Part shown: piece after piece, positions 24,203-36,177 of the stretch
How positions within the stretch are numbered: the first letter of the stretch is position 1
Layout: every line of letters begins with the position of its first letter
Origin: Phanerochaete sordida
Taxonomy: Eukaryota; Basidiomycota; Agaricomycetes; Polyporales; Phanerochaetaceae
Direction of reading: 5' to 3'
Length of the DNA stretch: 64,000 bases
NCBI GenBank assembly: GCA_019973155.2
Contig: BPQB01000009.1
Location: forward strand, 248,001-312,000
The notes under the pieces: generated by a model
Seen by the model: the letters and a program-made list of their open reading frames with translations, nothing else
Databases searched by the model: none
What the model was told of the DNA's origin: nothing
Position numbers and translations under genes: made by a program

Positions 24203-25477
24203 TTACCAGTTGGCGGGCGGGCAGAACGTGACCTGGTAGTTAGCCGCCAGGCCCGAGTTGCACGTCCAGAGCGCAGTGCCGCTGCTCTCATCTGCACACA
24301 AGCATCAACACCCATTCTACTCCGCAACAGAAGGCGCACTCACCATAAGCGTACGCGTACGCATTCGGACAGTTGCTCTCTGCACACGCCGCTCAATCAC
24401 CGCGGCGCAGACCAGACGCGCAGGGCACTCACTGAAGTACGAGTAGTACGCGACGCCCGACGGCGGGCACGTCGCCGCGGTGTTGTGCGAGCCGCTGCAG
24501 CAGTTCGCCGAGTTCGCCTGGTTGCCGTCCAGGTTCGCCTCGCACGCGCTCTTGCAGCCGACGGGGAAGCCCGTCGAGTCGTACGGGCCCTTCAGCGGCG
24601 CCGGGCCTGCGGGGGGTGTCAGCAACACGGACGACGCGGCGGGCGCGGGCAGGGCGCGACGTACAGTTCGGGCCGAGGTCGACGGGGCAGTCCGCGACGC
24701 CGCATCCCTTGTCGTTGTCGATGCGCACGGGCAGGTTGTAGCCGTCGACGAGCGAGACTGATGCGGGCAGGCGGATCAGATTTTTTCTGGAGCTGTCGTG
24801 CGTCAAGTACGCGCACCATCGTAGTAGTCGAGGTTGCCGTCGCCCTGGAGCGTGAACTCAGCGACGGTGGCCGGCGGAACACCCTAACGAAGAGCGTTGT
24901 CAGCAGGCGAACCAACTGCCGGGAGCGAAGCACGCACAGTACCGGTGTGCGGGTCGCACAGCAGACCGCCGTTGCACCCGCCGTCGGCGCACTGGGTCGC
25001 GGGGTTCGGGTTGCTGAAATCGCAGTTGCGGCGAGCCTGCACAAACACCGTCAGCAGAAAAGCCGCGCGTCGAGGCCGATTAACATACCCAGATACGGCC
25101 AGCCTTCCAGTTGTCCGGGACGGAGAAGCTGGTGACCGAGTATGCAGCCGCCTCCCAGCTGGATGAGTCCGTCAGTGAGTGCAGCAGGTCAAGAAGCAGA
25201 GGGTCTGTACCCAGTGGCGTGGTTCGGCGTAGCGCTGCCGACGTTCAAGTCGGTGAAGATCTGGGGGTGGGGGTTAGCGTGGTCCTTCAAGAACGAAGGC
25301 GGATGCAAATAAGTCCTCACAGCTGGCCTGCGGACAAGACATGAGTAACACTTCGTGCATACGAGACGCATGTACTCACCAGATAGTGAACGGGCAGCCG
25401 TTGTACACAGTGAAGGTACGCGCGCTGGCCATAGAAGCCACGGAGACGAGGGAAGCGAGGTACGCGAGCTTCAACAT
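24203..25477 (-). CDS. Secreted thaumatin-like protein
   Basis: Multi-exon gene, roughly 240-250 aa, from ATG 25,477 to TAA at 24,203. A hydrophobic signal peptide (MLKLAYLASLVSVASMASA) is followed by RTFTVYNGCPFTIW, the classical thaumatin N-terminus. Cysteine-rich segments match the family's disulfide frame: NCDFSNPNPATQCADGGC, NGGLLCDPHTGTGVPPAT, GCGVADCPVDL, VGCKSACEANLDGNQ and CPPANW at the end. AEFTLQGDGNLDYYDVSLVD is the conserved acidic-cleft region of the superfamily. Fungal members are small extracellular proteins, some with beta-1,3-glucanase activity acting on cell walls; activity here is not shown. Several short introns; the last two give YSYFKSNCPNAYAYAYDESS across the junctions. 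A TATA box sits 68 nt upstream. Confidence 0.92.
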
Positions 25478-25544
25478 TGTTGACTAGACAAGGGGGAAGA
25501 TGGAAGACTTTGAGCCCTGGCAGGCCACGGAGCTTTCGCCCACA

Positions 25545-25551
25545 TTTTATA
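25545..25551 (-). promoter_or_regulatory. TATA box of the thaumatin-like gene
   Basis: TATAAAA on the minus strand, 68 nt upstream of the start codon. Confidence 0.65.
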
Positions 25552-26796
25552 CGCGGACGACGTTGTCGGCCATGGAACGTTCGGAGGTCAGCCAGCGAAA
25601 AAGCGACGCACGAGCGTTTCCCAATTTGAGCAGGCAGAAGATTGCGCGTGTGGCAAACAATGTAGCTCGGACGCGTCGCCGTAAGAGCCGCGTGGACGCG
25701 CTGGCCGACGGACGCGCCTCAACACATGGACAGTGCCAAGACTTGCGAGGTATTTTAGCAGTTGACAGCACGGGGACAGAGTAAAGAAATGACCATCGAT
25801 GGAATGGGTGATGCGCACCGTCAGACGACGTGATGCGCCTTTGCCCACTGGCCATCACGGCGTATGTACCTTAGACAGGTGACATGTCGCCACGCTGGCT
25901 CAGGCTTCCGGTGTATTCCCAAGTGTGTGGTTGCCCAGTCAAGGCATACACTCAGGCATTCCTACGATCAGACATGGGTCAGAGTGGATGATCTGGAGCT
26001 AGCCAGTGCATACACACCTTTCTAGCCATCGCCGAGGAATTTGCTATCCAAGGCTGGTTGAAATAGAAGGCCCATATACTCGTCAGATTGTAGCGTTGTT
26101 TCCTGCAGATTTACAGCCTGCGGAGTGGTGCTCCGGGCCATGCCCCGGAACGGACAGGAACAGCTTTCCGCAGGGTATGGGGGAAGTATTCGCTCCAGCA
26201 CGGCACGGCGAACCTGCGGGGTCCGACGAGTTCGCTTCAGGAGAGCACGGCGAGCTGTGGGAAGACAAGGAGGCTGAATTTGAGCTGGGCTTGCCAGCGT
26301 GCAGGCGATGGTTCGACTTCGAAAGGCGCTGCACGCGCAACAGCGGCTTTGTGGCGTCCCCGCGTGAGAACGTCCCGCCTAATCTGCCCTCTCCTCCCGT
26401 CCGCGACCTCGCCCAGACAACGCACCACCGGCATTAGCACGAGGGTCAGGAGGCATCTTAGGGGCCTGCGAGCGGATGAACAGCTTTCGCAGCGCGTTTG
26501 CAACGGGACAATCTCTGCTCTGCACAAAAGCTTCAATCTCCCGGGCACCCTGCGTCATGTCTTCTGAGTTATGCCGACCCGCAGAGCCTCACCACCCTCG
26601 CTCCCCTCTCCTTGGCACCCCGTATGGTGTGAACCCGAAGCTTCTTAGCCGTGCCCGACTCCCGCCCTCAGCGACAGTCGGACACCTAGCCAAGACTCCG
26701 GCTGCGGGTGGAGCGACATGTCCCCTGTGATATCAGTGCTCTTCCCAATGAGAGCCTCTCCACCGATACCCTCCCGTCAGGGTCTCTCGCGATCGC

Positions 26797-26802
26797 TATA
26801 TA
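26797..26802 (+). promoter_or_regulatory. TATA box of the Old Yellow Enzyme gene
   Basis: TATATA about 59 nt upstream of the start codon at 26,861, followed by a C/T-rich leader. Confidence 0.6.
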
Positions 26803-26860
26803 CGCATAGCGGACGCGGTCTGTCTGCACGCAGCCTCTCCCTCCCCCCCTTACTCTCAAC

Positions 26861-28409
<1,549 letters not shown>

Positions 28410-28810
28410 GAACACCTAGACTGACGAAGCATAGAAGTGTATAGTATTTTCGGAGACCTGTGTACCATAGCGAGTTATGTATGACCCTTGGACGAAGACG
28501 TGTGCCTGCTAGGCACAATATTTCGCGCGAAACGCGTGGGAAATCGCAGGATATTGGATAAGCGCCTAGAAAATCGGAAATTTAATATGATGAGCCAGCG
28601 CAGGTTCTCGACGACCACGGAGGAGGATCAGCACGCCAGGAACGCCCGCAATCGCCAGGAACAAGTCGAGGCCGGGGAAGAGGTGTGCCTGCGCGATCGC
28701 TTGCTCCGCGCCACAACGCCAGCGCACTTCCCTGACGCGCCCTCTCGCAGGTCTCGTCAGCTCCTGGCATTGCAGCACCATCTTCACCGACACAAAACGC
28801 GCCGCGGACG
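28410..28810. other. Intergenic, no gene recognised
   Basis: Short gap between two plus-strand genes. It holds the 3' flank of the Old Yellow Enzyme gene and the promoter of the DUF7918-type gene. Confidence 0.5.
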
Positions 28811-30298
28811 ATGCCCAGCAACTACGGCATATCGATCTCCATCGTGTGCGGCGGCGCGATGCTCGAGGAGTACGCGTGGCAGTCCGTCGACGACCGCACC
28901 GTCAGCTGCTTCGTTGCGAGCGCCTCAGGCAAGGTGCGCGCGTCCCGCGAGCTGCCCGCACCGCGCACCCACCGCTGACCGCCCTGCAGAACTTCGAGAT
29001 CCTACTCACGAACAACCTGAACCTGCAGGATGTGTCCGTGAGCATCACGGTCGACGGCAGCGCCATCGGGCGCTACTACCTCGCGCCGGGCCAGAAGATG
29101 CTTCCGGGCGTGTACGTCTCCGAGACGCTCACGAAGCCGTTCCGCTTCCGCAGCCTCGTCTTCAACGGTGCGCACCCCGCTGCATGCACTGCACCCGCGC
29201 GCGCTGACGCCGCACGCAGACGAGCAGGGCATCCGTGACCCGCGCTGCTACACCTGGGAGAACACTGGCAGCATCGAGTTTGCCGTCTTCCGCTGCCGCC
29301 CCACCGGCCTCCAGCAGTTCCGCCCACAGGACCCCGCCGCCGTCGCGGCCGCTGCTCCCCATGGCATCGTTCGCGCGCCGACACCCGCGCTCGCGTGAGT
29401 TTGGCGGATGCGGTTTCGCGAACGCTGCTAACGCATGAGCACAGTACCGGCGGCGAGGTGCCGATCAAAGCCATACAGGGCGTCGGCGGCGTCACCATTG
29501 ACCCGCCAGACAAGCCGTACGCGCGCATTCTCATCCGCTATCGACCAAGAGGTGCGGTTGCGAGTCTCCGACGGTGGCTCCCGGTGGTTGACTAGGTTTC
29601 AGAGATTCTCCAGATGCAAGGTGCTATCCCGACCACGTCATCTCGCCCGACCTCCTCGTCCTCGACCGCGGTGTCACAGCTCGGCAGGAAGCGCTCCTTG
29701 GACTCGGTCTCGCTCCTCGCAGAGACAAGCAGGCCCAGCCAGCGTGCACGCGATACACCGCCGACGGAGACCAGCCCGCCGCGACTCGGGTCATCGCACA
29801 GCCACAGCTCGCATTCGCGACACAGCAGCGGTGCCTGGGGTACCCAGCCGGCGGCCGATCTTCAGGGCTCGGGCGCCCACGAAGAGCTTGCGCTCATGAA
29901 GGTGCTCCCTTTTCCCGCTCTTAGGCGTTCTGAGGCACTTACGCCGCCGACAGTCCCAGCTCGAGCACGCGACGGACCAGATGCACAGCGCGATGCGCCA
30001 GATGCGCGGCTCGATGGAGCTCATGAACCGCTCGCTGCGCCAGATGCAGTTTCTGCAGCAGCGCATCGAGGGGCTCGAGGCGCGCCAGCCGCCGCTGCCG
30101 CCGCCTCCTTCCGCGACCTTGCCTCCGATAGAGACTGCGCACCAGAGCCCGCCGCCGCCTGTGCGTGAGGTCCTGGATGAGCAGGCGCAGCCGCCGCCCG
30201 AGGCGTTCACGTCGTTCGCGGAGAGCCCTGAGCGCTGGACGCAGGAGCAGGAGCTATTCGACGACAGCGCTGTAGCGGGCGAGCTGCAGTGGCCATGA
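28811..30298 (+). CDS. DUF7918-type protein with Met-rich coiled coil
   Basis: Six exons, 408 aa: 28811-28933, 28990-29167, 29220-29394, 29445-29551, 29603-29901 and 29954-30298. The first about 200 residues match the beta-rich domain common in Agaricomycetes: YGISIVCGGAMLEEYAWQ, VSCFVASASGKNFEILLTNN, SVSITVDGSAIGRYYLAPGQ, FRFRSLVFND and NTGSIEFAVFRCR. A Ser/Thr/Arg-rich linker with GRKRSLDSVSLLAE (possible nuclear signal) leads to a predicted coiled coil spaced by methionines (MHSAMRQMRGSMELMNRSLR), then a Pro-rich tail. The function of the family is unknown. The last intron (29902-29953) falls between the linker and the coiled coil. Confidence 0.82.
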
Positions 30299-31209
30299 CA
30301 CGCGCACATCAAAAAGGAAACATGCCTCGAGCACGAGGCAGGGCACGTAGCCCTCATCTCACACACAGCATCTATCCAGCATTTAATCAGCTCACCAGCC
30401 ATATGTAACACACGCACATTCAATTCTATCCACAGCTTCATCATCGGAATTATGTCTTGGGGCGGGAAGCTTCGAACTTTGTAAGTACGGGAGGCTCTAC
30501 CACCACCAGCCCAGCATTCGTAGTCCAGGTCCCCTGACAAGAGTCCTAATCACAACGGTCTGCGACGGGGCACTTGCGTAAGCTTCTCCATTGGTGGTGC
30601 TCCTGCGTAGTTCGGCGTGCTGATACCTTGCCTTGTTAGCTTTCATGCCGTGCGGCTCCCAGCAAATCGACATGACTCTGCGATCAGGACCCTAGCTGAA
30701 CCTTATAAACGCATGCCAGTGTGGCGCCGCTATCGCTCATCGAAGCCGCTGCGGTCCGGAAAATCCATATCAACCCATTTTTTCTGCTTGAGAGTGCGGC
30801 CACGACCTATGTGCAGTGGCGGAAAGCTTGGTGCATACTCTCTTAGAGCGGTCGTCTAACGGTCGCGCTCCATGCTACCCCTTCGCATTCCCAGCGGCCC
30901 GCGACGCGTGCCCCTTAGCACCGAAAGAAGGTTAGCGGTCACTTCGGAGAAGGTAAGACTGGGCTGTGGCTTTGCCCTGACTTCCCATGCTGGACAGCCG
31001 TGAACTGATAAATGCGAGCAAACGTGCAGTCGGTGCTGTGATAGATGCGATACTCTTCTCATAATCGTTCCAGATTCTGCCATCGATGTATCCCGCTGAG
31101 CCATTTAAAGGGATTCACGCAGGTGGACCTCGTCTCCCAAGCACCATTTCCCCTGCTCTCTACTACTCACCTCAGCTCGCAAGCTTGAAGCAGCCAGCCC
31201 TCCCACGAT
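30299..31209. other. Intergenic, no gene recognised
   Basis: Only short frames without motif or splice support. Confidence 0.45.
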
Positions 31210-31964
31210 ATGCTCCCACCCTCCGCCGACGCAGATGAACATGTCAGTAGGATCCCTGCCGCAGTTGATGACGAGGCGGCTTGCAGTAGTCCGGAGTTAG
31301 AATCCATGCCCCCTTCTTCTGATCTCGCCTTGCCCATCGGTGAGGCGGACATGGCTCCCTCTGCCACTCCTGTGTACGTCCTGCCAATGAAACCTCTCCC
31401 AGTACAGCCGACCATGTATCTGACTATCTGCAACATTAATCCTAGTTCCGCGAATATGCTCCCGGCTGACGATGGGCTCGGCCTCATAGGCAGCGAAGAT
31501 GGCGACAAAGATGACGACGAGGACGGCGACGCCAGCGGCTTAGACATAGCAGAGTTACTGCGCAGGGCGTGCGTGACTTACAATATTTGCATTTCGATGA
31601 TACAGCTAATGCTGATCCCCATGCTAGTGGTGTAGAGACGCGTGGAAAGATTGTGCGGACCACCAGCGTACCCACGAAGCCACAGGCAGGCGGTCAATCT
31701 TCGAAGGCCAAGTCGCCGAGTGCGTTTGCAGTGCCATGTTCCATGAATGTCGCTGATCGTCCACAGAGTCGAAAGGGAATGCTGTGGAGAACGTGGAGAC
31801 GGATCGCAGTCTGGCACAGACACGTGGTGGTCAGACTGGCAAGTAAGTGCTTCTGGTGCCTGAGCATGCCGCATCCCGAGACCAAATCTTCGACATCCAC
31901 TTCGCACTCGTCGGGCCTTTCTGTGACTACGGGGTCGTATTATCAGCCATATATGTACTTATGA
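31210..31964 (+). CDS. Hypothetical two-exon protein
   Basis: Exon 1 at 31210-31568 and exon 2 from 31628. The 59-nt intron has a consensus donor (GTGCGT), a CTAAT branch-like site and a TAG acceptor, and it joins two otherwise separate open frames in phase. The product is Pro/Ser/Asp-rich, with an acidic patch (EDGDKDDDEDGDASG) before LDIAELLRRAG and a basic stretch after it; no domain is recognised. If exon 2 is not spliced further it stops at 31,964. An alternative GTAAGT donor near 31,843 joined to an acceptor near 31,940 would give a shorter end. The region is otherwise gene-poor. Confidence 0.45.
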
Positions 31965-33517
31965 AAGCTTGAAATTGCTAAAGCATCCAGTAGCTACTTG
32001 TGTGAGCCATATCATTGTCCTACGCGAGATGACAAGGCTTTGGTGAGCATTCGAATATTCACTGGCCAATGGAGCGCTCAGCACTACCCGGGGTCTGGCT
32101 TCATTACGATCAAACCCATCACCATGGTGGCGCCGGGGTCTTGCTCAAGCACTTGGGCTACATACAAGTCTTTGCGTATGTTATGCTGCTTATCGAATGA
32201 TCGACATATTGTGGGTATACAGCCGTATCGCACGCGGGAGTTGGGTAACAGAGTAGTAAGAGTTCGACGTCTCCGAGCTTCCCAGCCATTGAATACTTTC
32301 AGATATTCGGCGCTTTCTTGCTCGGGGTACAGACTGCGCAGGCGGTCCTGTTCGTGCAGCGTTTGTAGGACTGAGAGCACCATCGAACACATGCGCTTTT
32401 ACGGATCATTGTTTGCGGCGGTTTATGAAAAGCTTGCGGGTCCCCGAGGCGCTGACAAAAGGGCTCGCTCGTTTCATGCTCGCTGCCCACCGGGCCCCGG
32501 CAAGGTGAACAAAATATATTCGGTAGGAAAGCAGCGAATATAACGACAGCAACAAAGCTTTGCCAGCACTGCTACACATCGCAATGAGCGATAAGCTAGA
32601 GACAGATGCGGAGAGACGATCACGGACGACAGCAACGACGAAGGTGCGGCGGCCGACGTCTCAAGAGAACATCAAGCGCCCAACTTCTCCAGCATTCTAC
32701 GGGGAAAGTTGTCGCATGTGATTTCGCCGCGGACCACGCGATGACGTCAGACGCCCTTCCGTGTGTACCACTTTCCCCCAGTAAACTGCTGGAGAAAAAA
32801 CATGTCCGCTGCTACTGGCCCATGTCGAAGACGTGAAAGCGCGACTCACACACCTCCAGAATCCCAAGCGTCCATATATGCGGTAATGCGCGGAGAAACT
32901 TAAGGATCCTGAGTCCATGTGGCGACGGGAGGCAGGAACGACAACCCTAAAATCTGTGAGTGTACTCGAGGAAAGATTGGGCACATACGGAGTCCAGACG
33001 CGGTCGTCGTCGACGCCGGCACCTATGCGTGAATCTGCATGCCCTTCTGAGGGGAGATACGAGCGTGAGTGCTGGTAGCCATGTTATGAGGTATATACGG
33101 ACGGTCGAGCAGCAAGGGATGGGAAGGGCGGAGAGAACGGGGAGTCATACATGGGTGAACGAAAGCAACGTCGAGGAAACGGAGACGCGGAGGCGGGACG
33201 TGGTTACGTAAGAGCCACGCCACACGTGCCCTAACCCTAAGCTTCAGGTCTCTGGACCCGACGGACGCGTCCATCATCGCGTCCCGAACAGATCTCGAAG
33301 TCGTAGGGCAGAGAGGTGAATGCCCCGGAAGGCTTCATTTCGGGCAACCGGGATTTCGTGGAAGTCAGCTTTTATTGTCCAAGTCACCAACAAATCCGTA
33401 GGGAATTTTTCTTTGTCTGGCATCTGTGTCGAGACCGCGACTAGGAACGATATTCCTGGCTCAGTTGTTCTTCGTGGTCAGCATGCTCATATACCCCGTT
33501 GTTTTCATGTTGCGTCG
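31965..33517. other. Gene-poor region with degenerate open frames
   Basis: Several frames of 60-180 codons on both strands overlap without clear coding character. A small plus-strand ORF from ATG 32,584 (45 codons, or 67 codons to 32,836 if a 51-nt intron is removed) is possible but unsupported. A twofold telomere-like CCCTAA motif occurs near 33,229. Confidence 0.4.
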
Positions 33518-34970
33518 TCAGAAACGTTCGATATCGAGGACCCACTGGATCCCCTTCTGCTCTCTTTTCGCGATCGCTTTAGGACCCAGCTTTCGAGTCC
33601 TCTGGGCTTTTCTTCCTCCCGCTCGAGAACATCCTGCTGAAGCACTACGACGCTCTAGAATAGCGTCCCACTCGTCTTGCGCTTCCTCCTCGTCCTTCAA
33701 ATGATCTCTTTCGACCTGCGAAAGCAATGGAAGCGGGCTGGCTACGGCAAGCACCCTTCGCGCTTCACGTTGTGCCGTCGTCCTCAGAGATTCGCCACTT
33801 GCTCTATGCTCCAGCTTGACTTCGACCTCGACCGTGGGTACGCGCTCCTCGACCTGCACGTCCACGCGCATCTTGGGAGAAGGAGGCGCCTCGAACGGGG
33901 CGACGGGCACCCTGGGAGGCGTACTTTCCCGTGCGGGCGGCGAAGACCGCAGCCGGCCTGCTGCGCGGAGACGATCAGCCTGCGCCTGGAGATCGGTCGC
34001 CATGTCCGCGAACGGCGCGTCCAGCAAGCCCGTGATGACAAGATCGCCGGTGCTCGCGCGGCTGAAGGGGGTGGCAGACGTGCTCGTCGACCACGCGCGG
34101 GGCGGGGCAGGCCTTGGGGCAGGGGGCCTGCCAAGCGGTCCCAGAGGCGACTGGTAGGCTGCGAAGGACGCGCTGGTAGTGCTGGCTGTACCTGGAACGA
34201 GTTGCGGGGGAGGCATCGGCGCCCGATGGGCGTGGGTGCTGAGCGGCGGCTGCGCTGACGTCGTTGCGGCTGTGCGAGGCACCGATGGAGCGGGCGGGCT
34301 GTGCTCGTCTACGATTTCGACAATTTCAGGGATGTGTTCGGCCCTCCGGATGTCGCGCGGCGCTGGAGGCCGTGCGGCGACAGACGCTTGTGCAGGAAGA
34401 GGGCCTGGTAGCGGGACGATGTCGTCGTCGTCATCTAGGACGATCAATTCGGCCGTGGTGGTGCCTGTCCTGTTGGGTGTCGACGAAGATGCCGATGCAC
34501 TTGTAGATGATGCTCGTAGAGGAGCGATGCTTTCATGTGTCGACATTTGAGGTGATGCTAGCCCTGCACGCGGTCGTGCAGCGCGCGGTTCGATTATCTG
34601 AACTTCGTCATCATGCACGGCTGGACTATGTGGGCCTGCAGAGGACCTTTCAATTTTTTTAGCGCGTCGCCTGTGTCGAGATTACCTTTCGATTCTAGCC
34701 GCAGCTCGCACCGACGGCACGACCAGACTTGAGACTCCCCGGCAGGAAGGAGTTTCATCATTCTCATCAAGTTAATAACCTGAACTTCGCTCATGGCTGG
34801 AACTAAGCAACCTACACGGGCTATCAGCCCAGTGAATCAAACGGTTACGATAGGTCCAGCTCACTGTGGTGCCAGTGGCGCCGGCAATGTTTGCAAGTAA
34901 GCAGGATCTTCTCCGCCTTGTGTACGGAAGTGTTGCACGTCCTGCACACTCTATTCTGCATCGTTGACAT
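33518..34970 (-). CDS. PHD-finger protein with disordered, SIM-like region
   Basis: Three exons, 449 aa: 34970-34865, 34811-34686 and 34635-33518. Splicing exons 1 and 2 completes a C4HC3 PHD-type zinc finger: C9/C12, C26/C29 (LLTCKHCRRHWHHSCLVP), H34/C37 and C67/C70 (VWSCRRCE). PHD fingers usually read histone H3 tails, so a chromatin role is inferred. The rest is low-complexity, rich in Pro, Ala and Ser. It contains three hydrophobic clusters beside acidic residues (DDEVQIIEP, AELIVLDDDDDIV, PEIVEIVDE) that look like SUMO-interaction motifs. The C-terminus, GPKAIAKREQKGIQWVLDIE, is basic then hydrophobic. The ATG at 34,970 is the first true ATG of the frame; a TATA box lies 68 nt upstream. 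Confidence 0.8.
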
Positions 34971-36177
34971 GGCCCCGAGTGCAGTAGGCGTTGTGCCAGT
35001 GGAGATGAAGCCGTGAGCATCCAAGTTCACGCGGAGCTTTATATGAACTTACGTTCACAGCACATGTTTGCCTCGTGTACCTCCCCGTCGCCTCGTGTGA
35101 GGCAATTGTTATTCCCGCGCATGGTCCGCAGAAGGCTCAATTGCTATTGGATTAGCCGTCGAAGAAGGACAGGCTACACCAGCTGTGAACACTGGAGTGA
35201 CTTGAATTCAGCATGTACAGACCTTCACGATGTTGAGCGTGAGCGAGCTATAGGAAGTTACTGCCTATGAAGGAGACGAGCTGGTAGCTTTCTGCGTTCA
35301 GAAGGGCCGCAGGCATCAAGCTGACCCTGAGAATTTGTTTATTACCCTGATTGGCCTCCGCTACGGCAAGACGGTGCGATGTGGCGCCAGCGGGTATTAG
35401 CTAGCACACATGTCTTGTTGTGCATACCGTAGTCTTCTCTGTCGTACTTTTATAGAGAGTCTGGCAGGTATTTCTTGAGCTATTCCTCCGGTTTCAGCAT
35501 ATCCTAGTCGTCGTACCATGACTCGCAAGACTCCGAGAATGAGGCTGACCGTGTCGCCGAGCGCATGGAAGACAGCTGCATAGAAATTGCGAAGGTGCAA
35601 CCCGGTATGACGCGTCTGCATGGTTGCCTCCGTGATACCGACGACGAAGATAGAGCACCAGGTCGTCGGCGCGTTAGTGGAAGATCGGTAGAGCCCAAAC
35701 ATCGATGACGTCCAGCTGCTCGGTTTAAGCGACGGTGTCGCCGACCTTCCATGAGACCCCCGAGATGCCGCAAGTCGCGCCGCGCGCAGCCGTCGATGCC
35801 AGCCAGAGTGCATAAAATGGTGAAGGTACGGAAAAGTTTCTCCTTCTCTTCCGCAGTCATCCCCCAGAAGGTCGTTCAGAGCTGTCCGGAGCAGGTGGCA
35901 AACACGCGGTGATAGTCCTGGTCAAAGTTGCACTAGAGAGCGCCTGCACCGCCACCCCGCTGAGGTTCATCTTCAACTTGCAGCTGGCTCCCGGCCCTCT
36001 CACGCCCTCCTTCCCCTCCTTCCAGCACCGCCAGCTGTCCTTTCCCTCCCCACGAGGCAGCAGGTCTCCCACGACCACGGCCCCTTGCTGCGCTTACCTG
36101 ACAAGTGGCGCTTCGACGACCACTTTGAGGCTGACACCGGTTTCTGCTTCGCCTGACACACTTGCGACCACACCACC
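34971..36177. other. Divergent intergenic region with an unresolved minus-strand frame
   Basis: Promoter space for the PHD-finger and Kre6-like genes. Minus-strand frames at 35,397-35,860 are open but disagree with one another. One contains NFYAAVFHALGDTVSLILGV, faintly like the HxxxD helix of cation-diffusion-facilitator transporters. I do not consider it a supported gene. Confidence 0.35.
35038..35043 (-). promoter_or_regulatory. TATA box of the PHD-finger gene
   Basis: TATAAA on the minus strand, 68 nt upstream of the start codon. Confidence 0.55.

Larger units (their letters stand above)
25478..26860. other. Divergent promoter region between thaumatin and Old Yellow Enzyme genes
   Basis: 1.4 kb with TATA boxes near both ends serving the flanking genes. 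A plus-strand open frame at 26,006-26,437 has no recognisable motif and no support as a gene. Confidence 0.5.

Noticed and set aside
32084..32543. Overlapping plus and minus ORFs of 100-180 codons
   Set aside because: No domain, no consistent splice signals, and both strands equally open; treated as non-coding.
33229..33240. Telomere-like tandem CCCTAA (two copies)
   Set aside because: Only two units, inside ordinary sequence with genes on both sides; expected by chance and not a telomere or a clear interstitial array.
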